Shown piece by piece: positions 11,215-22,433 of a stretch of 64,000 bases of DNA. The position numbers were made by a program, and so were the translations under genes. A model generated the notes under the pieces. It ran no database searches and had not been told where the DNA came from. It worked only from the letters and a program-made list of their open reading frames with translations. Each line of letters opens with the position of its first letter. Position 1 is the stretch's first letter. The DNA comes from Dipteronia dyeriana (taxonomy: Eukaryota; Streptophyta; Magnoliopsida; Sapindales; Sapindaceae), in contig CM065303.1 in assembly GCA_032871835.1 (NCBI GenBank), positions 58,318,597-58,382,596 of the forward strand. The letters run 5' to 3'.

Positions 11215-14200
11215 TATATATATATATATATATAATGTTCAATATTCAAAAACACAAATGTATGAATAACTATATACAAATAAGTCAACTTTTAACAAAT
11301 ACAAAAGATATTTAAAATTTGATCATGAAGAATGTTTGCATCTCTTTCCTTACAAAGATCTTTTTACAAAATCATGACGAAATGATGAGCTAAACAAGAT
11401 ACAATCACCTCATACACAAATATAAGAGAGAAAGGGATATAGACATTTGACACGTTATTTTTACGTGGTAAACCTCTAAAGAGGAAACATCCACGGGTTG
11501 AATCATTCAACCATCCTCGACAACACCACCTTTCACTAGTTGGATAAAAGTGAAAGTTCTTCGGTTTTTTATTGGCTTATTTCGATTGACAAACCACAAT
11601 TGAGAATTATAATGTAAGGGTAGTTTAAGCCGCCTTTGTTCATGACCAAGCTCAAGCATCAAATGTATATGACTTGCTTAATTTCATTAAAGAGATTTAG
11701 TGCAAACACTTACTCTCATGCATGTTTTGATCACCTTGCATTAGTGTTTAATTGCCTTGATGTGTGCCTAATTTTGTTCTCTTCTGCTTGTTTAAATTGA
11801 TTGCATCTTGTGATTAAAATGCCATGTCATGTTAGGCATTAAGATGCATTCCCTTTACCTCTTTTCTCTTACACAATTTGTGTATGAGTGTGAAGGAAGC
11901 GGGTAGTGTGCCACTCGAGTAGAGCCCACACCAACGCCAATACCAGCGTAGCTATCAAGTGGTCTGTCGCTGGTGGTATGCTGGTCGTCATACGCACCAC
12001 ACCAATGTAACTCGTCTAGCGATCACCCAGTTGGTTGTCGCTGGTAATGCGCCACTGCCCTACGCTACTCCACCGGGGCCTAGTACAAAATAGGTTGTGC
12101 ACTACTCGGCCAGTGCCACCACCAGTGCACAATGCAAATTCTGGGCAGTTTTATTAAAATGGTAAATCGTATTTTAGTCCCTGTAGTTTGCCTTAATCTG
12201 CATTTAATACACTGTTTTTTCATATTATAATTTTTAGTCCATCATTTCTCTGAAAATACATATTTTAGTCCCTACCGTCCAATTTTGTTAGGGTTCCGTC
12301 AAGTCAACGAAGGTAAAAAGGTAAAATAACATCAGAGGTTATAGAATCTTATATAACCAAAGGGTATATTAGTAATTTAAAAATTAATTATAAAAAAATA
12401 AATATTATTAAATTAAATAATTATTATTTTTATAAAAAAAATTTAAAAAATTTTAAAAAATTTTAAAATTTAAAATAATTAAATAATATTAAAATATACA
12501 AAAACAATTTACAAAACTAAAATAAATGAAAACAAATTAATAAACCAAAATTTATTATATATATTATTTAACAAATGAAAAAATTAAAGAAATCGGATTT
12601 AATAATTAAAATAGAAAACCTATCCTAAACTCAAACGCTCAATTCAACCTTTCTTTTCTTCATCTTCTTCGCATCACCATCTTCTCCAAAACCCAAACCC
12701 TAGTTGCCACCACCATCTCTCAAACACCAAACCCACCGAAATCACTCCAATCTCCACCCCTACAAGCGCTGACCTTCTCACAACCGAGGACATCGACGCC
12801 CGACCTCTTTCTTCCCGCTGCTCACCGTTGATTCCCTTCTCTTTTCCCTCAATGAAGGGGTGGCTGTCATCTCTCTATTTCTTCCAGTTCATGATGGGCG
12901 CCTGATCTCGTTTAACAGTTCTATTTCTTCCCATCTCTCTTGACAAGTAGTGGTGATTCTGGTGGTTGGTTTTAGTTTGGGACGGCCACCGAGAAAGAGA
13001 TCGAACAACGATTTCCTCATATGAGAAGAGATCGACAAATCGATTGGTGGGTTGGATGCTTTCGGTTATTGGTGTTGATGGTGGTTGGATTTGAATTTCT
13101 AATATGGTTGATTTTACTTTGATTTTTTTTTTCAATTTTACTTTGATTTTGGTTGGATTTTAGTGGGGAATTGGGTGGTTTCGGTTTTGTTTTTCTGGTG
13201 GGAAGTTAGTTGGTTTCTTGGTTTCGAATTATTTAATGGTGAGTTAGTTTCTGGGTTTTGGTTACTGGGTGGTACGTGGTGGTTTTCGATTTTCTAGGTG
13301 GTGATGTTGGTGGTTTTCGAGTTTTAGTTTCCAAGTGTAGGGGTAGTGGTATTGGATGTCTGTAGAAACTGGTGGGAAATGGGTGATGAGGTTCCTGGAT
13401 TTCTGGAAAATAGTTGTGGTCTACGGGGTTGTTTGGTGATTGAGATAAATGGTGGTGGGTTTTGGTTTTGGAGATGGATGAGTATGGTTTATAGTGTTAA
13501 TCTGGGTTTGATTTTTGGTGTTGAATTTTGATCTGGGTTTAGATTGTTGAAGAATAATTTGGTGGATTTAGGCATAAATGATTATGGTTGTATATTTATT
13601 TTTATTATTTGTTTTTATTAATTTTGTTTTTTTTAGCTGCTTTTATTATTTAATTATGGTAAAATTGTAAATTTCTATTATTTAAAGTTTAACAATAAAA
13701 GACAAAAATAAAGGTATTATAGTCTTTTCATTTTTGTCAGCACCTATCTGGGGTATTAAGGTCATTTAGCACGACTGACATGTCAGAAAGTACACTTTTA
13801 ATGGATTCTGTTATAGAAGGATTAAAAGTTACAATTCTAAAAAACCGTGGACTAAACACAGATTAAGGCAAACTATAGGGACTAAAATACGATTTACCCT
13901 GATTAAAATGGTGTTGTTTCATTTTAGGTTTCATATAAATATATCATCTTCTTCACAACTCGTTTTTAGTGTTTCAAAACCCTATCTTAGTGTGAGAAAA
14001 GATTTCTTAGTGAGAGAGCTCCCAAGAACACATTTTGACTCAACCAAACTTAAATCCATGTACATCTAGCATCTTTTTGCATCTTCCAAGCATGGATTCT
14101 TCTTGTTTGTCTTTGACTAGGTAATCTCTACATACCCTAGAATATATTGTTTAATTCTTATGACATGTTTACCTAGGTTTAGCATTTATTGTTCATTAAA

Positions 14201-14965
14201 TGCATGTCTTCTTGCTTAATGTTATTTCTAATATGTTTGAGACATTGATTGTTGATTGAGGTTTGTATTTTGTGATAGCTAGAACGTATGACCATTTTGC
14301 CCTTCTAGCTAAATCTCTATGCTTTGCATTTAGATATTGTATAGGTCTAACTGATTGCATTTGTTAATTACATTGATTGTCTTTGCCATGTTTTATGACT
14401 ACTCTTGTTGATCGGCGTATTGTTTGATGACTAGATTTTAGACTTTTATAGCTATATCTAGTTATGTCTTTGTATGCATTCACTTAGGCATATTGATATC
14501 TAGGATTATTGTTTGAGAGCCTTCATTGAATTCTTAGATAAGCATTTAACGTTGCCTAACATTATTTGCATTTAGAATATTCATTAATTCATATATTCAC
14601 ATAGGTTGTTGATTTCTTCCTTGAGAGTTAAGTCTTGACTCTATAGGTGTATAGTGCACAAGCAACTTGATATAGAATCACTATTAAGGCCTGCAGGTAG
14701 TATTGGTGGATTAGTAATCGAGAATAGTATGACGGGAGGTCAACCTAAGTTGTAATCATTATTACAATAGTGGATTTGATGATCAGAGTGGTTAAGTGGT
14801 TTTTCCCTTATTAAGGGTTTCCACGTAAAATCGTGTGTCACTTTTTATTTCCTCAATTTTTACTTGTTTTAAATATTTGTTAATGGGGTGAATTTATTAA
14901 CATTGATTAATTCGAAAAGTTGGTAATCAATTGTATTAAAACTTATTCACCATCCCTCTAAGTTT
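11215..14965 (+). repeat. LTR-like remnant hosting a Pack-MULE-like element
   Basis: 11640-12161 and 13902-14965 are contiguous once the element at 12162-13901 is removed. The second part contains a TATA-like CATATAAATATATC near 13928, a GGGTTTCCACGTAAAATCGTGTG segment near 14817 (R/U5-like in copia LTRs) and an ATTCACCATCCCTCT end at about 14945. On the other strand, 11400-11480 contains another TTACGTGGTAAACC motif, as if a minus-strand LTR abuts a plus-strand LTR. No TG...CA limits, PBS or target duplication can be fixed. Confidence 0.35.
12162..13901. mobile_element. Pack-MULE-like element with 9-bp target duplication
   Basis: The ends are inverted copies: GTAAATCGTATTTTAGTCCC at the left and, at the right, GGGACTAAAATACGATTTAC. 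Identity is nearly complete over the first ~44 bp, with looser similarity over ~170 bp. The 9-bp ATTAAAATG occurs at 12153-12161 and 13902-13910, the length expected of Mutator-like elements. No transposase is visible. The interior 12640-13560 is relatively GC-rich, with a leader-like CT-rich stretch (AAACCCAAACCCTAGTTGCC) and long open frames on either strand. That composition suggests captured host sequence, though I recognise no gene. Confidence 0.72.
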
Positions 14966-15655
14966 ATTAGACACACACTTTTAGGGTAATTTTTTAAAAG
15001 TACATTCTCAAAGTGACCATTACTCATGATTGTCTACTTCTTATTGGATATCCCTTCTATTCTACCCCCAGGTCTTTTACTAATGAAAGACCTGCTGACA
15101 ATCAACTTAAAAGTTGCATGCCTCTAATTAAGTCCACATGCTCAACCTACGGATCTGCATGATCCTAGTCAATACTCCACTGCTCAAGCTAGAACCGCAT
15201 GTTCCACCAAGAGACTTTATGCCCTTGCAAGGATTCATAACATAACCAAATGTATGCAAATGCAAATACATACAACATAGAATATATGATCAAGATATCT
15301 TATGTAAACTAGAAATAAAAAATATACACAAAATGTATGTTATTCTAGTTTATAATCCAAACAATTGATATCACACAACATGATGCAGAACACATGAAAT
15401 GTATGGATTAAGTACACTTCACAAAAAACTAGAAATAAACATAAAAGCTCACAATCAATGTGTAACCAAAAATTCACTCTGGGTGAGGAATCTCAGCTAA
15501 CATCTTCAGGACCGCAACCTAGGTAGATCGCGGTCAGGGTAGGTACCTTCAGTATCGGTTTCATGCATAAGAATGGACGGAACATATGATAAGGGGACGA
15601 AACATATGAAAAAAAAGTCATATCTTCATACTTTCTCAATCAATATCTGATTGAT
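14966..15655. other. Non-coding interval
   Basis: No gene, RNA or element end is supported here. It is mixed AT-rich sequence continuing from the LTR-like remnant. Confidence 0.5.
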
Positions 15656-15659
15656 ATAT

Positions 15660-15935
15660 ATATATAGTCAATACAAATACCTGTTTTGTTTTTAAAAAAA
15701 AAATTGACATATGAAAACTTGATTTGTTGCAACAAGATTCGATTAAATTTAAAATTTATAAGACTAATGAAAAGAATTAAAGTTCTCTAGGCAATCAAAT
15801 CTCTACAAAAGTAACAAAAAACATGTTCATATTTTGATTTTTTTTTTAAACCTAGGTAATTGTTTTATGAGTTTTTTTTTACTATATACATATATATGGT
15901 TCCTAAAAATCAAGTTTATTTGTAAGTTTTTTGTT
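15660..15935 (+). repeat. Dispersed repeat, copy 1
   Basis: About 280 bp that recurs in the same orientation at 28610-28895. Shared landmarks are ATATGAAAACTTGATTTGTT, AGATTCGATTAAATT, AGACTAATGA, CTACAAAAGTAACAAAAAA, and ATATACATATA followed by GGTTCCTAA. No coding content; element type unknown. Confidence 0.75.
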
Positions 15936-16349
15936 TTCTAAACTGTTAATCTTACTTGAGAAATAATAGAGATAGAAAATTAGAGATATATATTAGAGGA
16001 AAGGGTTTAATTTGATAATTAAAAATTTAAGAGTAAGTGTTTAATATGTAATATTTAACCTAATGATTTAGATGATATATTTCTCTCTTTTAGAATAGAG
16101 GCGCCAAAAAATAAATAGGATAATCTTGAAACAAAATGAATTGTTTTTTGTATTTTTTTTAAATTTAAATTTTAAGAATGAAGCGTTTTTAGAAGAAAAA
16201 AAGGTAAAAGAAAAAAATTGGATTGTTAAAAGAAGTTAACGTCGATAATTTTCATAAACAAAAAATATGGGAAAAATTTAATTGGGACAGATTTAATTTA
16301 TATATATATATATATTAAAAATGAAAGTTAAAAATAATAAAAAATTAAA

Positions 16350-16700
16350 AATGGTGATATGGTCACCAACTCAGACCCATATCTTCTTCTTCATCACCAC
16401 ACCAACTAAGATCCACATTTCTTTTTTCAATTCTTTCAAATAAAAATTTAACAACATTGGAGAGAGACCTCCTCTCCATTGGAGGAACCTGATCTCCATT
16501 GTTCAACAATGGAGATAAATTGAGATCCTTATGTGCCCATCTCTCTCCCTCCACTGCTTCATTCTTCGCCGCATCACCGGCTGTCTCCTTCCCTTATTCT
16601 TCCTTTGTCATCTTACCCAGATATCTCTTCCTCCTCTTCAATCCACCACCTCTAATCTCACCCACTGCTCTCAATCTCCTTCATTGGAGCTGGGTCATTG
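16350..16700. other. Non-coding CT-rich interval
   Basis: CT-rich transcribed-looking sequence with an open plus-strand frame (16499-16939) that is low-complexity and unlike any family I recognise. It contains an ATGGAG...CTCCAT inverted repeat around 16460-16515. Confidence 0.35.
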
Positions 16701-16702
16701 AG

Positions 16703-17287
16703 GGCATCTTCAACCGTTGCTACATTTTCCATTTTGCCGCAGAATTGGACTCCAACTGTGCGCTAATCTCCACGCCAGATTGTAGCACCCGTTTGTTCAA
16801 TGCCAGATCAAGCGCACTCTCTTCTTCAGCGCTACTTTGCTGCTGCTTGGTTTTTATTTTCTTTAGTCCCCCAATTTTTATTTATTCATATATTGACCAT
16901 TATTCAATAAAATCTATTATGATTATATCCCTTATTTAAAAGTTTTGTTAATTACAGTTTTATCCCTATTAAATCAAATGTATTCCAATTGTATCATTTT
17001 AATTATCTAATGCTTATGGTTAATTTCTATTTGTTTTATTTACTAATCTGTTAAATTCTTAACTTATCGTAATATTATATTAATTAAGGGTTGAATTGTT
17101 ATTTGTTGAGAAACAATAAAAAGTGGATATTTAGTGAATATTCTTTTTAGAGTAAGATTTGATGCAATTGGTTAGAGATGGTGGTATGAAAGTTGCTGCA
17201 TTTTGCTGTAAAGTTATAATAAATTGATACAACTGCATTTTGCTGTAAAGTTATAATAAATTGATACAATGAGTTAGAAATGGTCTG
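16703..17287. mobile_element. MITE-like element, copy A (degenerate ends)
   Basis: Starts GGGCATCTTCAACCGTTGC and resembles 20449-21197 in several places: TTTTGTTAATTACAGTTTTA..., TCTTTTTAGAGTAAGATTTGAT, and GTGGTATGAAAGTTGCTGCA near the end. It contains a 36-37-bp tandem duplication at about 17196-17269 (TGCATTTTGCTGTAAAGTTA...). Non-coding. Confidence 0.45.
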
Positions 17288-17514
17288 AGTGAGTGTTTGG
17301 TTATGGAAAGAGTGATTTGGCTTTGAGGGAGATGCTTGATTTTCAAATAGTGTGATCTTTAGTTGTTTTGTTATTTTTCTTTTTCTTTTGGATTTTATGT
17401 TGAGCTTTACAATGAATAACTGATTCTTGGTTTGTTGTTCAATTGTTTTCAAACCTAAAAAGAAAAAAGTCTTGGATGATGTTGATTGATTTCAAAATTT
17501 TAGCTCCATCATAC

Positions 17515-18589
17515 TGTTAAGTTTTGACTCATATTATCAAGTGAACCCAATGTTAACCAAATAAGACTCAATTGATGTGGAGCTTCCGGTAGATATGGGA
17601 TAACGTTTGAAAGTTGAAGATGGTGTTTGAGGGAAGTTTGAAGACAAAGAAGAACTGAAGAAACGAAGTCTGGTGGGTTCCGCAGCGTAGACTGCGGTGC
17701 AGACAAGCGCACAGACCGCGGCACAAAGAGCGGTTGTGTCCAGGAGATCAGGCATGGTGTAGACCGCTGTGGAGGCAAATGCATGTACTACGGCACAAAG
17801 AGCGGTGGTTGACAGTGGCTTTTCGCGGTATAGGAAGCGGGGTGCACACCACGACCTAGACCACGAAAACGATGTATCTTACCTAGATTGGGAATGTTGC
17901 GTGGGAAAATAGGAAATATGTTTTCTTCTGGAAGTTCTTGTGCTAATCGAAAAAGGAAAGAGTTTTTTTCATGAAGAATAGGAAAATCCTGTGCTTGAAG
18001 GAAAATGATTTATCCCTAATAAGAAGACTTGTCATAATAGAAAATATTATTTATATGGAACAAGTAATTCTTGTTCGTTTATGTGTAGGATTTTCTCTTA
18101 TGATAAACTCCCTATAACTAGTATAAATAGAACCTTGTATCTAGGTTATTTTGTGTGGAGTCAATAAACACCATGTAACATCAGATAGTAGTGGAGAGAT
18201 CTGTGTGAGAAACCCGTGGGAATATCTGTGGAGGGATCTAAAGGAATATCAGTGGTTCAAGTAAGAGATCCGTGGGTGATATTCAGGGGAGACCTAGGGG
18301 ATATTGTGGGGTTCTTGGTAAGGATCTTGTGAGCGTGGTTTATGGTTTGGGTGTGAGAGAGAATCCTGGAATATATGGTTGTAACAATTTATCATATAGT
18401 GGAATTTTCTGTCGTTCTGACATCCCGTGGTTTTTTACCCGATTTGGATTTTCCACGTATATCTTATGTTGTGATTGGTTTATTTTCTCTCATTTATTTT
18501 TTCTGCTATTGATGTTATTAGTTGCTATGAGTTATGGGCATATATTAGGCACGACAATTTCACGATCATCGATCCAGAAAATTCCAACA
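17515..18589 (+). repeat. 5' LTR of copy 2
   Basis: Starts TGTTAAG, TATA box at 18122-18129, ends ATTCCAACA. Confidence 0.88.
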
Positions 18590-18591
18590 AT

Positions 18592-18603
18592 TGGTATCAG
18601 AGC
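18592..18603 (+). other. Primer-binding site (initiator tRNA-Met) of copy 2
   Basis: TGGTATCAGAGC two bases after the 5' LTR. Confidence 0.9.
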
Positions 18604-19331
18604 CTTGGTTCAACGATGGTGGTTTACAAGTCTTTACGGGAGATCGTATGGAGGACTTGGTGGTAATGGGATGATGATTCATGGTTGCCTAGTATGGTTT
18701 AGCAAAGAAGATACGTCTTGAAAGCGGTTTCGAACTCAGTGGGTTTGATGAAAAGAAAAAATAGAGATTTTGGAGATTTTTTTTTTTGGTTTTGTGGTGA
18801 CAGGTACAAGTCATGAAGATCCAATATGGGTTACACAAGACGCTAATTGAATATTAAAAAAAAAATTGAACACTCGAAGTCTCTAGTGATGGTGTGGGGC
18901 TTATCCGGTAAAGCACTCCCCATATGTGATGCAAGGACGAAAGGTCTTTCACATGATTGGGTGATGTAAGGGCGAGTTTATCCTTTTGGCAGTTTTCCCC
19001 ACTGACCATGGAAGATGATATGTTGCTGCTAGTGGTCAATAATTGTGCACAAAGCGTTGGTCAAAAAGTGATGCAAGGTGTGTGGTGGACAAGAATGTAG
19101 ATGGCTGACAAACTCCTTGGTAATCTGACGTGAGGAGTTGCACCACAATTTCAGTTGGTAATTTTTGACATGGTGCCGGAACAATGAACACAAAGCCAAA
19201 GGAAGAAAAAAAAAATCTTAGGATGGTTCGTTCCTAAGTGGTTATACCTTGTGGTGGGGTATGTTGATTCTTGGTGATGAGAATCGTAGCTGTGGACAAA
19301 GGTCTTGAGAATTCAAGTCAAAAGGGATAAT

Positions 19332-20420
19332 TGTTAGGTTTCAACTCATATTCTCAAGTGAACTCAATGTTAACCAAATAAGACTCAACTGATGTGGAGC
19401 TTTCTGGAGACGTGGGATAACGTTTGGAAGTTGAAGATGGTGTTTGAAGATAAAAAAGAACTGAAGTAACGAAGTCTGGTGGGTTCCACGACGTAGACAG
19501 CGGTACAGACAGGCGCACAGACCGCGGCACGGAGAGCGTTCGTGTCCAGGAGATCAGGCGCGGTGTAGACAGCGGCGGAGGCAAAGGCATAAACTGCGGC
19601 ACAGAGAACGGTGGTTGACAGTGGCTTTTCGCGGTATAGGAAGCGGGGTGCACACTGCGACCTAGACCGCGAAAACGATGTATCTTGCCCAGATCAGGAA
19701 TGTTGAGCGGGAAAATAGGAAATATATTTTCTTCAGGAAGTTCTTGTGCTAATCGGAAAAGAAAAGAGTTTGTCTTCATGAAGAATATGAAAGTCATGTG
19801 CTTGAAGGAAAAGGATTTATCCCTAACAAGAAGACTTGTCATAAATAGGAAATAGTATTTATGTGGAACAAGTAATTTTTGTACGTTAAGGAGTAGGATT
19901 TTCTCTAATGCTAAACTCCATGTAACTAGTATAAATAGAACCTTGTATCTAAGTTATTTTGTGTGGAGTCAATAAGCACCATGTAACATCAGAGAGTAGT
20001 GGAGAGATCTGGGTGAGAGACCTGGGTGAGAGACCCGTGGGAATATCCGTGGAGGGATCTAAGGGAATATCAATGGATCTAGTAAGAGATCCATGGGTGA
20101 TATTCAAGGGAGACCTAGGGGATATTGTGGGGTTCTTGGTAAAGATCTTGTGAGCGTGGTTTGAGGTTTGGGGTTTGGGTGTGAGAGAGAATCTTGGAAT
20201 ATATGGTTATAACAATGTATCATATAGTAGAATTTTCTCTATCGTCCTGACAACCTGTGGTTTTTTACCCGATTTGGGTTTTTCACAAATATCTTATGTT
20301 GTGATTGGTTTATTTTCTCTTACTTATTTTTCCTGCTATTAACGTTATTAATTGCTATAAGTTATGTGTATATATCAGGCACGACGATTTCGCGGTCATC
20401 GATCCAGAAAATCTCCAACA
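19332..20420 (+). repeat. 3' LTR of copy 2
   Basis: Starts TGTTAGG, TATA box at 19930-19937, ends ATCTCCAACA, followed by CATAC. Confidence 0.88.
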
Positions 20421-20448
20421 CATACTCCATTTTAAATTATATAAGGGT

Positions 20449-21197
20449 ATCTCCAACCCATCCGCATTCTGGAGCAAAAACCCATATTGGAGCAAGAAAT
20501 CATCTCTAACCCATCTATATGTCTTGTGCCATTTAAGTTGCAGCGAACAGTGTTGTGCAATCCCTTGCGCACCAGTGTTCATCTGGCGTAAGAATTTGCC
20601 TTTTATTTAAAAAAAATTCATCCTTAAACTTTAACTTCCTCACAATTTGAACATATTTAGTAAAATCGGAGTATGTCCTCATGAAGGTTTTGTTTAATTA
20701 CAGTTTTACTCTTAATTAATTAAATTTATTTTAATTTGATCATTTTTATTATTTTCTTTATTAAATAATTTTGTTTAAGTTATATTATATTTGTTTTAAT
20801 GTAACTATTATTTATATTAACATTTATAATAAAATAAAATTAAGTGTATAATACAAAATTTGAAATGCAATTTTGTTAACATAAATCACTTAATTGAAAA
20901 CAAAAAAGTTAAAGCAATATACATTAATTAATAAAAACATTAAAAACTTCATAAAAACTTCATTGTGATAAAATAAATACCACATACTAATTATAATATT
21001 ATGTTAATTATGTGGTGAAATGCTAATTGCGGAGAAATAAAAAAAAAAAGGAAAGAAAGAGAACATTCAAAGGAATAATCTTTTTAGTGTAATATTTGAT
21101 TCAATGGGTTAAATATGGAAAAGCTAAATAGTGTGAAAGTTGCATTATTGTAGTGCATAAGTTGCACCAAAATGGGTTTTTGGGATGGAGATGCCCA
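20449..21197. mobile_element. MITE-like element, copy B
   Basis: Begins GGGTATCTCCAACCC and ends GGGATGGAGATGCCC, which are inverted repeats of each other with two mismatches. The interior is AT-rich and non-coding, and is related to 16703-17287. I could not find a clear target duplication. Confidence 0.55.
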
Positions 21198-21344
21198 GGC
21201 TAGAGGCTTGAATTTTTATCAATCGAGAAAAAGAGAGTGCCTAAAACTATCAATCCAGTAGATGATTTTATTCAAACGTTTTTTATTATTATTATTTTGT
21301 ATTTAAAATCTTGAAAAAAATTTCCAGATTTCCACCACTTCCAG

Positions 21345-22080
21345 ATCTCCTGTAGAGTTGAAGAAGAAGATGACAGTGACAATGACCTGAATGACCTGAA
21401 TCGGTTCCTAGATGAAGATGATGATCAGGATAATGAAGATGCTGAGGGAACTCAAGGATATGATAACAACTGGGTTTGAAGAAAAACCGGTTGACATTGA
21501 AAGGCGTAATTGAACTCCATCAAAAGTGGCTTGAGCAACAAGATGCTGTTGGAACAGAAAACCTTTTACAGAGCAGTGCCTCTTGATAAATCTGTGAGTT
21601 TTAGCTATTTTTCAAATTCAATTTTTTTATCACATAATTTGCTTGGATATTCTATTTACTGGATTTAAATTTTACAATCTGCTTGTTCAATGTCTATATA
21701 TTATTATCATATTATGTTTCCGTTTTCAAATCTTAATCTTTAACACTAACTGAACATTATGATATTGGGCAGGAAGAACAAGGCACATTTATTTCACCTG
21801 CTGAGGATAAAGGTTCCACAGGAGTTTTTAGTCTAATTTAAAAGCTAAATATTGTGCCTGACACTAGGAAAAGGGCAAAAACATCAGGTAAGATCTGCAG
21901 TGTATTTCCCACGATTTGTAGAGTTATAACTTGCTGCATGTCACCAAGTGCACCTTCAATGATATTATCTGTTATATATAGACTTATAGTTTCCTTACTA
22001 TATCTTCGTTTTTTTTTTCTTGCAGCCTTCTCTGGAATGCGGCTTATCAGAGGAAATGGGATTGTATCTTCGAAGGTAAA
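21345..22080 (+). pseudogene. Exon-like gene fragment of unknown origin
   Basis: Less AT-rich than its surroundings and organised like exons. One block after CTCCTGTAG (near 21355) reads EEEDDSDNDLNDLNRFLDED, an acidic stretch, up to a stop near 21480. A second block after TGGGCAG (21772) reads EEQGTFISPAEDKGSTGVFS. A third after TTGCAG (22026) reads AFSGMRLIRGNGIVSSK and is followed by GTAAAC. Stops and broken frames separate them. I do not recognise the protein. The lone MULE arm that follows (22275-22433) suggests the fragment could have been captured by such an element, but no left TIR is visible. Confidence 0.4.
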
Positions 22081-22274
22081 CTAGTTTGCAGTAGTTGAAT
22101 TTTGCTAGCAGAGTTTGGGACTTTGGTCTATTACTAGTTCCAGTGAACTGTAGGTTGGTTTTGATCACACATTCTTTACAAAATAAAGGCATATTGGTAA
22201 TTTGATTAATTTTTTTTTTTTTTTTGTCCATTTAAGACAAATTTATGGGCTTATTGATTTTTTAAAAGGGTATC

Positions 22275-22433
22275 AGCACTATTCAAGAGCAGCAGGATCA
22301 TTTTGCCTCTGTCTATGTCAGCGATTATACTTTTAATGAAAACAGTTACAGAAGATTAAAAATGATAATTTTATAAATTAGTAGACTAAAGTAGAATTAC
22401 TTTAAACAAAGGGGACTAAAATAAGAATATCCC
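22275..22433. mobile_element. Lone MULE right terminal arm
   Basis: Resembles the right arm of 12162-13901. Shared features in order are a GTCAGC..T element, ACTTTTAATG.A...GTTA.AGA.GATTAAAA, then GGACTAAA and a final ACTAAAATA..A..T.CCC end. No inverted partner is visible upstream. Confidence 0.45.

Larger units (their letters stand above)
17515..20420 (+). mobile_element. Complete non-autonomous LTR retrotransposon, copy 2
   Basis: Same family and orientation as 686-3624. LTRs are 17515-18589 and 19332-20420; the interior of 742 bp begins with the tRNA-Met primer site (18592-18603) and ends with a purine-rich tract before 19332. The exact 5-bp duplication CATAC flanks it (17510-17514 and 20421-20425). 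No gag or pol. The second LTR lacks a ~15-bp segment near 19443 present in the other three LTRs. The interior is recognisably homologous to that of copy 1, including CGTATGGAGGACTTGGTGG and a CCCCACTG(A/G)CCATGGAAGA stretch. Confidence 0.9.

Noticed and set aside
16499..16939. 146-codon plus-strand frame
   Set aside because: CT-rich low-complexity sequence, overlaps a MITE-like copy, and has no recognisable domain.
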